60,747 nucleotides of DNA from DASVHS01 sp038244815 (GTDB taxonomy: Bacteria > Acidobacteriota > Thermoanaerobaculia > Gp7-AA8): the NCBI GenBank assembly GCA_038244815.1, contig JBBRTB010000025.1, positions 1 to 60,747 of the forward strand, written 5' to 3'. Shown here one piece after another: positions 16,020-24,869 of this stretch (the stretch's first letter is position 1; each line of letters opens with the position of its first letter). The notes beneath the pieces are model-generated. The model searched no databases, was not told the DNA's origin, and saw nothing but the letters and a program-made list of their open reading frames with translations. The translations under genes and the position numbers were made by a program.

Positions 16020-17732
16020 CTAGGCCTCGGGCCTCGGGCCTCGGGCCTCAGAACGCGTTGCGAGCCATTCCTGCACTTCCTCGACGGTCTTCGTGTTGAG
16101 GACCTGCTTCGCGGTCAGTCCCCCTTTGCGAGCCAGCCACGTGCCGCTGATGACGTGCGACATCTCGGCGATGGAATGGGCGTCCGGGTTGATGACGAAC
16201 GTGACTCCGCGGTCGAGGGCCCGGCCGATGTGCCGCCAGTCGAGATCGAGCCGGTTCGGATTGCCGTTCAGCTCGATGCACACGTTTCGTTCGGCCGCGC
16301 GCTCGAAGATCCGGTCGAAGTCCACGCTGTAGCCATCGCGCCCGAGCAGTTTGCGCCCGGTGATGTGCCCGAGGAAGGTGACGTAGGGGTCGTCGAGGGC
16401 CTTGAGGATGCGCTCGGTCATCTCATCCTCCGGCATGTTGAAGCGGGAGTGGATCGAGGCGACGACGAAGTCGAGTGTCGAGAGAACATCATCTCCGTAG
16501 TCGATCGAGCCGTTCGGAAGGATGTCCGCCTCCGTTCCGCGGAACACGCGCATCGGTGCGACTTCGCGCTCGCGTTTGCCGATCTCGGCGTGCTGCTCTT
16601 TCAACCGTTCGACCGAGAGGCCGTTCGCGTAAAACGCGGCGGGGGAGTGATCGGACAGACCGACGTAGTCGTAGCCGCAGTCGCGCGCGGCCGTCAGCAT
16701 CTCCAGTACGGTATTGCGCCCGTCGGAAAACGTGGTGTGCACGTGAAAGGTGCCGCGGATGTCGGAGGGCTGCACCAGCCTGACCCGTTTCCGGCCGCTG
16801 AGGTCTCCGGCGGACTCGCGCCGTTCCGGCTCCACAAACGGGACGCCGGCGTTCTTGAAAAGCTCCTCCTCGGTCTTCGCCTTCGGCAACCCTTCCGTGG
16901 CCCGTGGCCCGAGGCCCGAGGCCTCGCTCAGAGCATCGACGAACTCCCGGCTGCCGGTCGTCTCGACGACGGCCGTTCCGAATGCGTCGGGAGCGGAGAG
17001 ATGGAAGAAGACGGGCATCTCCCGGCGCAGCACGCCGCGAAACGTATGGGCGTCGATCTCCTCGAATTGATCGACGATGCCGGGCAGGGCCTCGATGACC
17101 TGCTTCGGCTTTCTCGTCGAGACGGCGATGTTGACGTTGCGGATGACCTCGAGCCGTCTGCGCACGCTGCCGGTGATCTCCGCGTCGTCGACGGCCTTGA
17201 TGTTGGCGAGGTGCTCCCGCACACGCTCTCCGGCTTCGAGTCCGACCGGGAGCAGGAACTGCGACTGGCGCCGGCGTGCCCTCTCGATGCCTTCCAGGAT
17301 CTTCGTCTGCGTTTTCACGCCGAATCCGCGGATCTTGCCGAGGCGTCCGTCGCGCGCCGCTTCCTCGAGCTGGTCGAGCGACCCGATGCCGAGCGTTTCG
17401 TACAACTGGGCGATCTTCGTGAGTCCGAGGCCGGGGACGCGAAGCATGTCGAAAATGCCGGGCGGATACTGCGTGCGCAATTCGGCAAGGTAGCTGGACT
17501 CGCCGGTGGTGACGAGCTCGGTGATGATTGTGGCCACGGCCTTGCCGATTCCGGCTGTCGACAAGAGCTGGCCCGAGGTCACGAGATCACCGATGTCGGT
17601 ATCGAGGTTCTCCACGGCCCGGGCGGCACGCTCGAACGCCCGCGCCTTGAAGCGATTGGGATCGCTCAGAGTCACGTACTGAGCGATCTCGTCGAGTACG
17701 CGCGCCACGACCCACTTATCCGCGCCGGCCAT
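16020..17732 (-). CDS. polX: PolX-type protein with degenerate polymerase site and intact PHP domain
   Basis: A 570-residue PolX: helix-hairpin-helix and pol beta-like region (1-270), a linker, then a PHP phosphoesterase domain (about 325-555). The PHP metal ligands are present (FHVHTTFSDG, GLSDHS, TEADIL, ASIHSRF, GHITGRKL, ELNGNPNRLDL, NPDAHS). In the palm, GSVRR (189-193) is kept, but the usual DxD is Asn199-Val-Asn201 and the third Asp position reads Phe242 (VFFHL for the usual VDFRL). Polymerase activity is therefore doubtful while 3'-5' exonuclease/phosphoesterase activity is likely. The linker at 272-280 and the C-terminus (SEARGPRPEA) are encoded by 7-bp repeats. Confidence 0.9.
   Translation of the reverse strand: MAGADKWVVARVLDEIAQYVTLSDPNRFKARAFERAARAVENLDTDIGDLVTSGQLLSTAGIGKAVATIITELVTTGESSYLAELRTQYPPGIFDMLRVPGLGLTKIAQLYETLGIGSLDQLEEAARDGRLGKIRGFGVKTQTKILEGIERARRRQSQFLLPVGLEAGERVREHLANIKAVDDAEITGSVRRRLEVIRNVNIAVSTRKPKQVIEALPGIVDQFEEIDAHTFRGVLRREMPVFFHLSAPDAFGTAVVETTGSREFVDALSEASGLGPRATEGLPKAKTEEELFKNAGVPFVEPERRESAGDLSGRKRVRLVQPSDIRGTFHVHTTFSDGRNTVLEMLTAARDCGYDYVGLSDHSPAAFYANGLSVERLKEQHAEIGKREREVAPMRVFRGTEADILPNGSIDYGDDVLSTLDFVVASIHSRFNMPEDEMTERILKALDDPYVTFLGHITGRKLLGRDGYSVDFDRIFERAAERNVCIELNGNPNRLDLDWRHIGRALDRGVTFVINPDAHSIAEMSHVISGTWLARKGGLTAKQVLNTKTVEEVQEWLATRSEARGPRPEA
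16023..16050. repeat. Heptamer array GGCCTCG (x4) at polX 3' end
   Basis: Three GGCCTCG units and one GGCCTCA begin just after the secretin-N gene stop and form the last codons of polX on the other strand. Confidence 0.85.
16897..16924. repeat. Heptamer array inside polX
   Basis: Four 7-bp units (GTGGCCC, GTGGCCC, GAGGCCC, GAGGCCT) lie in frame inside polX. They encode the short linker between the polymerase-like and PHP parts, a non-conserved spot. Confidence 0.7.
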
Positions 17733-17733
17733 T

Positions 17734-17739
17734 TATCAT
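17734..17739 (+). promoter_or_regulatory. Probable -10 box (TATCAT) of pyrF
   Basis: TATCAT ends eight nt before the pyrF ATG (17748). The start codons of polX and pyrF are only 15 bp apart, so the box leaves no room for a conventional 5' leader and suggests leaderless pyrF mRNA. Confidence 0.4.
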
Positions 17740-17747
17740 TGTCCCGG

Positions 17748-18422
17748 ATGCAAGCTCGCGACCGGCTCATCGTGGCCGCCGATCTCTCATCACGCGATGA
17801 CATTCTCGCACTCGCCGATGAGATGAGCGGGGTGGCCGGGCTGCTGAAGATCGGACTGCAGGCCTTTGTTGCGAACGGACCGTCGCTCGTCCGCGAAGTC
17901 GTTGCCCGCGGTATGAGAGTGTTTCTCGATCTGAAACTGCACGACATTCCCAACACGGTGGCCGCGGCGGTGCGGGAAGCCGAGGCGCTCGGAGCGACCA
18001 TGCTCACGGTGCACGCAACGGGCGGTGGCGCCATGCTCCGCGCCGCCCGTTCCGGCGAACTGCTCGTGCTCGGCGTCACGGTGCTGACGAGTCTCGATGA
18101 CGCGGCGCTCCGCGAGGCGGGCTTCGCGGAGAACACTCTGTCGACGGCGATCCGGCTGGCGCGGCTGGCACAGCAAAGCGGTCTCACGGGCGTAGTGGCC
18201 TCGCCGCTCGAGATTCGGGCCATCCGCGAGGCCTGCGGCGGTGCTCTCACCATCGTGACCCCGGGGGTGCGTCCCGCCGGAGCCGATCCCGGCGATCAGA
18301 AGCGAACGATGACGCCGCGCCAGGCCGTCGACGCCGGCGCCGACTACATCGTGGTGGGCCGGCCCATCACCGAAAAAAAGAACCGCCGCGAAGCGGCGGT
18401 TCAGATCGTCGAGCAGATGTAG
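17748..18422 (+). CDS. pyrF: Orotidine 5'-phosphate decarboxylase
   Basis: Final step of UMP synthesis. The 224-residue protein has the catalytic DLKLHDIPNTV motif, KIGLQAF, MLTVHATGG, TPGVRPAGA and the C-terminal YIVVGRPIT phosphate-binding segment. It is divergent from polX with a 15-bp gap. Its last codons hold a hairpin that works as a terminator for the opposite-strand gene. Confidence 0.96.
   Translation: MQARDRLIVAADLSSRDDILALADEMSGVAGLLKIGLQAFVANGPSLVREVVARGMRVFLDLKLHDIPNTVAAAVREAEALGATMLTVHATGGGAMLRAARSGELLVLGVTVLTSLDDAALREAGFAENTLSTAIRLARLAQQSGLTGVVASPLEIRAIREACGGALTIVTPGVRPAGADPGDQKRTMTPRQAVDAGADYIVVGRPITEKKNRREAAVQIVEQM
18372..18401 (-). terminator. Minus-strand intrinsic terminator inside the pyrF 3' end
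   Basis: AACCGCCGC (18381-18389) and GCGGCGGTT (18393-18401) form a perfect 9-bp stem with a 3-nt loop. On the minus strand it is followed by C and seven T (18379-18373). It suits the gene ending at 18426 on the minus strand and lies within pyrF coding sequence. Confidence 0.8.
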
Positions 18423-18425
18423 CGG

Positions 18426-19919
18426 TTATCTTCCGACCGAGTGGCGGCGGTTCGAGCAGTTCAGACCCGGACCGGCGAAGAAGATCCGCTGGCTGGCGAA
18501 CTGGTGGCGATTGCCGAGCGAGTCCGTGCCCACCGCGCGCAGAACGTGCTCGCCGCGGGCGGTGTTATCGAGGTTTACCGTCACCCGCCACGTATAAGCC
18601 GGGTTCGGCGAAGAGATGTCGTTGCGCGGAAGTCCGTTCACCGGCGATGAACCGAGGGAACCGTTGTCGAGGAAGAGCTCCACATTGGCGATCTTCTGAT
18701 CGCCGGTCACCCAGCCGCGGAGCTCGGCGCCGCCGCAGTTGAGCGACTGCGTGCCGTCCCAGTCGATTTTTCCGGCGACCTGACCGCAGGCGCCATACGT
18801 CTGCAGCCCGCTGAGAGAACCGACGACGTAGACGAACGGTCCGACCGCGACCGGGTTGTACTTCACTTCATCCGGCCCCGTGTACGAGACGTTCTCGTAG
18901 ATGCGCTCATCGGAGCCTTCCCATAGCGGAACGGTGAAGTCGAACACGTCGATGGCGATCGTGCGTGCCGGCATGAGCGTCTGCGGGTTGATCTCGTCGA
19001 CCATCGTCACGATGCGGCCGTTCTGCTCGTCGATGAACGCCTGCGGGTGGAACGCGATCGGGTTGGCGTGATCGATCGTCTCGAACGGCAGGGTGTAGAT
19101 CTGGAAGCGCGAGATCGCTCCAGCCAGGTTGACGCGATAGATATCGATTTCGCCGGGGTTGCCGACTGCCAGGAGAGTCGAACCGTTGCTGGCCAGGAAT
19201 GTCCCGGGCACGCCGAACTGTCCGAAGCTGATGGGCACCGCGGGATTGGCGACGTTGAAGCCGATCGTGCCGCCCTCACCGGTGGCGTAGAGGTAGCCCT
19301 GGTTGAAGGCGATGTCGTTGAAGGCGATGAACGATCGCGAAGCCAGTGACGAGATCTGGCCCACCATGTTCGGGGCGTTGCGGTTGGACACATCGAACAG
19401 ATCGATGGTGTTGAAGCAGAAGCTCGTCCCGTTCGGATGGCAGGGTAGGTCGCTGGCCGGATAGAGCGCGGCGAGCGTGGTGCCGCTGACGGCCAGCCTG
19501 CGGTAGTGCAGTCCGGGCGTGCGCGACACGAGGCGCGGTGCGGTCCCCCCGGCGCGAACGTTACTGAGATCGAAGATCTCCAGTCCCGACTCGCTGCTGA
19601 GATAGAGGAATCCCTGGCCGAACGCTGCGCCGCCGTTCGATTCGTGGGCTCCCATCGATCCCACGAAGTCTTCGCGGGCGATCTGCATGTCCCCCAGGTC
19701 GGTCACCGTGTAGGTCGACAGCGTCTGGCCGCGAAGGACGTACACCAGTGATCCGGAGCGGAAGACTGCGTGGGGGGAAAGACTGAAGTCGCTGACTGCG
19801 GGATTGTTCGCGACCAGCGTCAGGGGACAGTCCGCCTGAAGATGGTCCGCGTGAAGCGGAAGAGCCAGGGAACAGAGGGCGACGAGGACGATCGGAGCGA
19901 ACCGTGACAAAACGCGCAT
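18426..19919 (-). CDS. Secreted beta-propeller-like protein (LVIVD-type)
   Basis: A 497-residue exported protein (signal peptide MRVLSRFAPIVLVALCSLALP...). The body is rich in repeated segments such as GFLYLSSESGLEIFDLSNV, NTIDLFDVSNRNAPNMVGQI, GYLYATGEGGTIGFNVANPAVP and FVYVVGSLSGLQTYG, resembling LVIVD/choice-of-anchor propellers. The C-terminal part (ELRGWVTGDQKIANVELFLDNG... GEHVLRAVGTDSLGNRH) looks like an Ig-like domain. GGGAGG five nt before ATG 19919 fixes the start. Several cysteine pairs suggest disulfides. Function is not known. Confidence 0.6.
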   Translation of the reverse strand: MRVLSRFAPIVLVALCSLALPLHADHLQADCPLTLVANNPAVSDFSLSPHAVFRSGSLVYVLRGQTLSTYTVTDLGDMQIAREDFVGSMGAHESNGGAAFGQGFLYLSSESGLEIFDLSNVRAGGTAPRLVSRTPGLHYRRLAVSGTTLAALYPASDLPCHPNGTSFCFNTIDLFDVSNRNAPNMVGQISSLASRSFIAFNDIAFNQGYLYATGEGGTIGFNVANPAVPISFGQFGVPGTFLASNGSTLLAVGNPGEIDIYRVNLAGAISRFQIYTLPFETIDHANPIAFHPQAFIDEQNGRIVTMVDEINPQTLMPARTIAIDVFDFTVPLWEGSDERIYENVSYTGPDEVKYNPVAVGPFVYVVGSLSGLQTYGACGQVAGKIDWDGTQSLNCGGAELRGWVTGDQKIANVELFLDNGSLGSSPVNGLPRNDISSPNPAYTWRVTVNLDNTARGEHVLRAVGTDSLGNRHQFASQRIFFAGPGLNCSNRRHSVGR

Positions 19920-20191
19920 GCAAGCCTCCCAAAAACACACCCAAACGCCCGCCCGTCTCGCGCGCGGAAGCGTCTCACGAACTTGTACGTCGGAGCCGCG
20001 CGATCGAAGACGCGGCGGCGCCGCTCCAAAGAGCCTGTTCGAAATTCGTCTTGCCGCTAACTATGTCCTAAATCAGCAGGTTTTGCAACTTCGAGCCCTC
20101 CGGCGACCGTGTATGATGACCTCGACGTACCCGGAAAACGCACGCCGATGGAAACAGGTTGGTGTCTACGACTGTTTGAGGCTGGGTAACC

Positions 20192-20776
20192 ATGCTCGAC
20201 GGTCACGTTCTGGTCCTCAATCGCGTCTTTCAGGCGGTCCAGATCACCTCGGTCCGGCGCGCCTTCACGCTCCTCTATAAGGGCCACGTCAAAGCGGTCG
20301 ACTCGCAGTACCGCACGTACGATTTCGAAAACTGGATGGACATCCCCGTCCAGCCCAGCGACCACTACGTCATCACGCCCAGCCGCAACATCCTCATCCC
20401 GCACGTCGTTCAGCTGCTGACGTTCGACCGCATGCCGCGGCAGGAAGTGAAGTTTTCCCGTGGCAACATCTATCTCCGCGACCAGAACCGCTGCCAGTAC
20501 TGCGGCCGGAAATTCTCATCCTCGGAGCTTTCGCTCGATCACGTCGTGCCGATTTCGCGCGGCGGCAAGTCGACATGGGAGAATGTCGTCTGCGCCTGCC
20601 TTCCCTGCAACGTGAAAAAAGGCAACAAACTGCTGCAGGAGTCGGGCATCCAACTCATCCGTACGCCGGTCCGCCCGCGCTGGCATCCGCTGCATCGCCT
20701 GCAGGGCCGCACGTTCCCCGACATCTGGAAAAACTTTCTGGACGAGGCGTACTGGAACGTGGAGCTGAAAGGCTAG
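20192..20776 (+). CDS. HNH endonuclease family protein
   Basis: A 194-residue protein whose C-terminal half has the HNH core: CQYCGRKFSSSELSLDHVVPISRGGKSTWENVVCACLPCNVKKGN, with CxxC zinc pairs and the DHVVP catalytic region. The N-terminal part (VLVLNRVFQAVQITSVRRAFTLLYKGHVKAVD) matches the common stand-alone bacterial HNH proteins of this size, which are chromosomal and not clearly mobile. The 270-bp gap upstream has a TATGAT box near 20114 but no other clear feature. Confidence 0.88.
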   Translation: MLDGHVLVLNRVFQAVQITSVRRAFTLLYKGHVKAVDSQYRTYDFENWMDIPVQPSDHYVITPSRNILIPHVVQLLTFDRMPRQEVKFSRGNIYLRDQNRCQYCGRKFSSSELSLDHVVPISRGGKSTWENVVCACLPCNVKKGNKLLQESGIQLIRTPVRPRWHPLHRLQGRTFPDIWKNFLDEAYWNVELKG

Positions 20777-20781
20777 GGAGC

Positions 20782-22614
20782 CTAGTTGTCGCCGGTCACC
20801 GCGACGTCCGGTAACTCCTCTCCCTGATTCACGAATCGGTTGACGGCGATCCCGTATTGCTTTTCGTACAGAGAGCGATAGCGTCCGTCCAGGGCCATCA
20901 ACTGCTCGTGCGTGCCGCGCTCGATGATGCGGCCGTCTTCAAGGACGAGGATCTGATCGGCCTTCCGGATCGTGGAGAGACGGTGTGCGATCACGAACGT
21001 GGTGCGGCCCTTCATCAGCTTGTCGAGGCCATCCTGGATGAGCGCCTCGCTTTCGCTGTCGAGCGATGAGGTGGCCTCGTCGAGGATGAGGATCTCGGGA
21101 TCGGCCACGATGGCGCGGGCGATGGCCACGCGCTGCTTCTGGCCGCCGGAGAGTTTCACGCCGCGCTCGCCGACGACGGTCTCGTAGCCGTCGCCGAATT
21201 TCTCGGTGAACTCGTCGACGTGCGCGATTCTGGCGGCGTGCACGATCTCTTCCTTCGAGGCGTGCGGTTTGCCGAGGCGGATGTTCGTGGCGATCGTGTC
21301 CGCGAAGAGAAACGAATCCTGGGGCACGAGTCCGATGTGTCCGCGGTAGTCCGCGAGACGGATCTCGTTGAGATCGATCCCGTCGACGATGACGGTGCCG
21401 CCAGTCGGCCTGTGGAACGCGGCCACGAGCGAGATCAGGGTGCTCTTGCCCGATCCTGAGGGTCCCACCAGGGCCACCGAGGTGCCGGCGGGCGCGACGA
21501 AGTTGATATCCTTCAGGACCGGAACGCCCGGCGTGTATTCGAAGGTGACATCGCGGAACTCCACATCGCCGCGGATCTGGGGCACATGCAGCCGCTGCGG
21601 ATCTTCCGCGTCTTCCGTCGGCTCGCCGAGAACCTCCTGCATGCGCTCGAGCCCCGCGAAGGCCTCGGACAGTTGCGTTCCGATACTGACGATCTGCACG
21701 ACCGGTCCGATCACCAGTCCGAGATAAAGCGTGAACGAGATGAGCCCGCCCACGGTCATCTGTCCGGCCAGCACCTGCCGTCCTCCGATGACCATGACCA
21801 CCACGCCGACGACGCCGACGAGAAAGGTCGACAATGCCCCCACGCCGCTGACCACGCGCATCGTGCCCTGCACGAGGCGGAGAAGCTCGTGGGCGCCGTG
21901 CGCGAACACGCGGGCTTCGTGACGTTCCGCCTTGTAGGCCTTGACGATGCGGATGCCGGAGATGCCCTCGGTCAGGCGCCCGGTCAGCTGCGAGGAGATC
22001 TCGTTGCGCTTCTTGAACATCGGACGCGCGGTCTTGAACGCGAAATATAGGACGACGGCGAAGAAGACCACCGCGCAGAGGATGATCAGGGCCAGCTTCG
22101 CGCTGAGATAGAACAGGATGCCGATCGCGATCACGGCCGTGACCAGTCCACCGACGAGCTGGATCAGGCCGGTGCCGACGAGATTGCGGACTCCTTCCGC
22201 GTCATTCATCACCCGTGTGACGACGATGCCGGTCTTCGTGCCGTCGAAGTAGCTCACCGGCAGCCGCTGCACGTGCGCCTGAATCTTCCGGCGCAGATCG
22301 GTGATGGAACGCTGCGCGGCCAGGCCCAGGATCTGGGCGAGCGCGTAATCGGTGATCGCGCCGATGGTGGTGGCGATGCCGGCGATGATCACGATCTTCA
22401 GCAGCAGTCCCTGCTGGCGATGAACGATCACGCCGTCGATGAGGTATTTCGTTGTGCCCGGGAGCACGATGCCGGCGAGCCGGTTGAGGAGCATGAGCGG
22501 GAGGCCGATGGCCAGGCGGCGGCGAGCGGCCCAGATGATGGCCCGGGCATCACGGAGAAGAGCCATCGTCCGCGCGCGGTCCATCTTGCGTTTCGGTTTG
22601 GCTTGGTCGGGCAT
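20782..22614 (-). CDS. ABC exporter, MsbA/lipid or multidrug type
   Basis: A 610-residue half-transporter with six TM helices (about 30-330) fused to one ATPase domain: Walker A GPSGSGKST, Q-loop VPQDSF, signature LSGGQKQR, Walker B ILILDEATSSLD and switch His in IAHRLST. This is the type I exporter fold that works as a homodimer. Substrate cannot be read from sequence. It converges on the HNH gene with a 5-bp gap. An 8-bp repeat array lies just upstream of its start. Confidence 0.93.
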   Translation of the reverse strand: MPDQAKPKRKMDRARTMALLRDARAIIWAARRRLAIGLPLMLLNRLAGIVLPGTTKYLIDGVIVHRQQGLLLKIVIIAGIATTIGAITDYALAQILGLAAQRSITDLRRKIQAHVQRLPVSYFDGTKTGIVVTRVMNDAEGVRNLVGTGLIQLVGGLVTAVIAIGILFYLSAKLALIILCAVVFFAVVLYFAFKTARPMFKKRNEISSQLTGRLTEGISGIRIVKAYKAERHEARVFAHGAHELLRLVQGTMRVVSGVGALSTFLVGVVGVVVMVIGGRQVLAGQMTVGGLISFTLYLGLVIGPVVQIVSIGTQLSEAFAGLERMQEVLGEPTEDAEDPQRLHVPQIRGDVEFRDVTFEYTPGVPVLKDINFVAPAGTSVALVGPSGSGKSTLISLVAAFHRPTGGTVIVDGIDLNEIRLADYRGHIGLVPQDSFLFADTIATNIRLGKPHASKEEIVHAARIAHVDEFTEKFGDGYETVVGERGVKLSGGQKQRVAIARAIVADPEILILDEATSSLDSESEALIQDGLDKLMKGRTTFVIAHRLSTIRKADQILVLEDGRIIERGTHEQLMALDGRYRSLYEKQYGIAVNRFVNQGEELPDVAVTGDN

Positions 22615-22636
22615 TGGCAGGACGCTACTTTACGCC

Positions 22637-22676
22637 GGGTTGCCGGGTGACCGGGTTGCCAGGTTGCCAGGTTGGG
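22637..22676. repeat. Octamer array GGGTTGCC (x5)
   Basis: Units GGGTTGCC, GGGTGACC, GGGTTGCC, AGGTTGCC and AGGTTGGG sit in the divergent gap between the ABC exporter and the small gene at 22740. The same unit recurs at 24269-24315. Confidence 0.85.
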
Positions 22677-22739
22677 TCTCCAGCGACCTCGTCTCTGGTT
22701 CACATTTTGCTAAGAACTCGTGGAGATGGAGTTTCGTTC

Positions 22740-23036
22740 ATGACGTTGGTCAATTCTGTCTGCGCGGAGATCAGCATTTATCAGGGCATCGGCGAGCAAA
22801 CGGGTATCGTCGTCGAGCGCCGCGCGATTCGCGGCAAGAAGGGTCTGTGCAAGAGCATGCGCGACCTGGCCATCAAGTCGCGCGTTCTGGGCGACGGCTA
22901 CTACTACATCCCGATCGATCTGTGGCCCAAGTCGAAAGAGCCGGTGGTCGTGCACAAGCATGACTGGACCGTGATCGGATCGATTCCTCGCTCTTCGCGC
23001 TCAACGAAGAAACAGCCGAAATCCGCCGAGCGCTGA
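22740..23036 (+). CDS. Hypothetical 98-residue protein
   Basis: Not recognised. A small, soluble, basic-tailed protein starting MTLVNSVCAEISIYQGIG with two Cys, an aromatic stretch (GDGYYYIPIDLWPKSKEP) and a Lys/Arg/Ser-rich C-terminus. GGAG lies upstream of the ATG. No transmembrane segment or signal peptide is seen. It precedes the D,D-carboxypeptidase by 43 nt and may share its transcript. Confidence 0.55.
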   Translation: MTLVNSVCAEISIYQGIGEQTGIVVERRAIRGKKGLCKSMRDLAIKSRVLGDGYYYIPIDLWPKSKEPVVVHKHDWTVIGSIPRSSRSTKKQPKSAER

Positions 23037-23079
23037 CCGGTCCGGCCGGTTGCGCGATACCAGAATGGGAGTCTTCTCG

Positions 23080-24264
23080 ATGAAATCGTGTCTTGTCCTC
23101 ATCTTCACCGCGTTTCTGACCATTCCTCTCCTCGCGCAGAACGAGGAAGGCCCGGCCAACGCCAAAGGGGCGGCCGTCGACACGACCGGCAAGGGCTACA
23201 CGGCCGCGTTCGTGATCGAGCCGGTCACGCGGCGGGTGTTGTTCGAGGAGAACGCACACATTCCGCTGCCGACGGCGTCGATGGCGAAGATGATGACCGC
23301 GCTCGTCACGATGGAGGAGATCCAGAACGGACGTCTCAAACTGAGCGATCCGGTCACCATCAGCGCAAGAGCCAGCAAGATGGGCGGGTCGCAGATCTAC
23401 GCGAAGGAAGGGCAGGTGTTTCCGGTGCAGACGCTGCTGGCGGCGCTCATGATCCAGTCGGCGAACGACGCTGCCGAAGCGCTGGCCGAGAAGGTCGCCG
23501 GATCGCCGGAATCGTTCGCGGAGATCATGAACCAGCGCGCCAAGGCGCTCGGGCTCAACGAATCGCATTTCGTCGATCCTCACGGGCTGCCGAATTTCAA
23601 GAACCCCAAAGACGTCGACACCATGTCCGCTCACGATCTGGCCATCCTGGGGATCGAAGTGATGAAGTATCCGCTGATCCGCGAGTACGCGAAGACGCCG
23701 ACGATGCCGTTCACGAACGCCACGTTCACCTCGGGACTGACGAACCCGAATCACCTCATCAATCCCCGCAAGGTCAACTACTACGAGGCCGCGACGGGGA
23801 TCAAGACGGGCTATTCGGGGCCGGCCGGTTACTGCGTGACGGCAGCCGCGACGAAGGGCGACATGGATCTCGTGTGCGTCGTGATGGGTGCGCGCTCGTC
23901 GAACGGACCCTTGAGCTCATTCGGGATCGCGCAGAAGCTGATCTCGCATACGTTCGCGCAATACAACATGTCCACGGTGCTCAAGAAGGGGCAGAACGTC
24001 GGTCAGGCGCCCGTCACCGACGGCAACTCGAAGACGGTGCCGGTCGTGGCGTCTGCCGATGTGAAGACGCTCGTGAAGCGCGGCGAAGAGGGCGGCGTGA
24101 AAGTCGCGTACAGCCCGGCGGCCTTGACGGCTCCCGTTCGTGCAGGACAGCCGGCAGGATTCGTGGCCGTGCAGCAAGGCGGTCAGACGATCTCCAAAGT
24201 GCCCGCGGTCACTTCCGCGGCCGTGGAGAAGCAGCCGTGGTGGAAAGCGTTCTGGCCGTTCTAG
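23080..24264 (+). CDS. D-alanyl-D-alanine carboxypeptidase (S11, DacA/DacC-like)
   Basis: Periplasmic PBP that trims pentapeptide stems of peptidoglycan. Signal peptide at 1-19 (cleavage near LLAQ), then SxxK as SMAK (Ser67, Lys70), SxN in IQSANDAAEAL, and KTG in TGIKTGYSGPAGYC. A C-terminal domain with an aromatic end (KQPWWKAFWPF) resembles the amphipathic membrane anchor of PBP5/6. GGGAG eight nt before ATG 23080 selects this start over 23065. Its TAG overlaps the purN stop on the other strand in a CTAG. Confidence 0.92.
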   Translation: MKSCLVLIFTAFLTIPLLAQNEEGPANAKGAAVDTTGKGYTAAFVIEPVTRRVLFEENAHIPLPTASMAKMMTALVTMEEIQNGRLKLSDPVTISARASKMGGSQIYAKEGQVFPVQTLLAALMIQSANDAAEALAEKVAGSPESFAEIMNQRAKALGLNESHFVDPHGLPNFKNPKDVDTMSAHDLAILGIEVMKYPLIREYAKTPTMPFTNATFTSGLTNPNHLINPRKVNYYEAATGIKTGYSGPAGYCVTAAATKGDMDLVCVVMGARSSNGPLSSFGIAQKLISHTFAQYNMSTVLKKGQNVGQAPVTDGNSKTVPVVASADVKTLVKRGEEGGVKVAYSPAALTAPVRAGQPAGFVAVQQGGQTISKVPAVTSAAVEKQPWWKAFWPF

Positions 24265-24869
24265 GAACGGGTTGCCGGGTTTCCGGGTTGCCGGGTAACG
24301 GGCTGCCGGGTTGCTAGTCTTTTGAGCGCTTCGACATAGGCGATGTGCTCCTGCTCCAGGATGCGCGAGGAGAGCGTTTCCGCGTTGTCGTCCGGGCCAA
24401 CCTCCACCTCTCGCTGCAGAATGACCGGGCCGCTGTCGAGGCCCTCGTCGACGAAATGGACCGTACAGCCCGATGTCTTTGCGCCCGCGGCGATGGCCTG
24501 AGCCTGAGCGTCGACCCCGGGGAAGGCCGGCAGGAGCGACGGGTGAATGTTGAGGATGCGGCCGCGGTACTGTGCGACGAACCGGGGGCTGAGCAAACGC
24601 AGATAGCCGGCCAGCACGATGTAGTCGGGATTGCACTCTCCGAGCACGCGCAGCACCTCCCGTTCGTGCGCCTGGCGATGCGCGAATGCACGGTTGTCGA
24701 TGACGTAGGCGCGGTAGCCCCATTCGCGCGCCTGCCGGATGCCCGGTGCCTCGTCACGATTCGAAATCACGCAGACGATCACGGCGTCGAGCTCTCCGCG
24801 CTCGATGGCATTGTGGATCGCCGCGAAGTTCGATCCGCGCCCGGACAGCAGGACGGCCAGGCGGATCAT
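24261..24869 (-). CDS. purN: Phosphoribosylglycinamide formyltransferase
   Basis: Transfers formyl from 10-formyl-THF to GAR in purine synthesis. Signatures: VLLSGRGSNFAAI, VISNRDEAPGI, LAGYLRLLSP, the catalytic NIHPSLLPAFPG with Asn/His, and TVHFVDEGLDSGPVI with the catalytic Asp. ATG overlaps the purM stop by four nt, so the pair is coupled. The last residues (LATRQPVTRQPGNPATRS) are encoded by the 8-bp repeat array, a non-family extension. Confidence 0.95.
   Translation of the reverse strand: MIRLAVLLSGRGSNFAAIHNAIERGELDAVIVCVISNRDEAPGIRQAREWGYRAYVIDNRAFAHRQAHEREVLRVLGECNPDYIVLAGYLRLLSPRFVAQYRGRILNIHPSLLPAFPGVDAQAQAIAAGAKTSGCTVHFVDEGLDSGPVILQREVEVGPDDNAETLSSRILEQEHIAYVEALKRLATRQPVTRQPGNPATRS
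24269..24315. repeat. Octamer array GGGTTGCC (x6) encoding the PurN tail
   Basis: Units GGGTTGCC, GGGTTTCC, GGGTTGCC, GGGTAAC, GGGCTGCC and GGGTTGCT follow the carboxypeptidase stop. They make up the 3' end of purN on the minus strand. Confidence 0.85.

Noticed and set aside
20192..20776. HNH gene as a homing endonuclease or mobile element
   Set aside because: It matches common stand-alone chromosomal HNH proteins and has no intron, intein or insertion boundaries around it.
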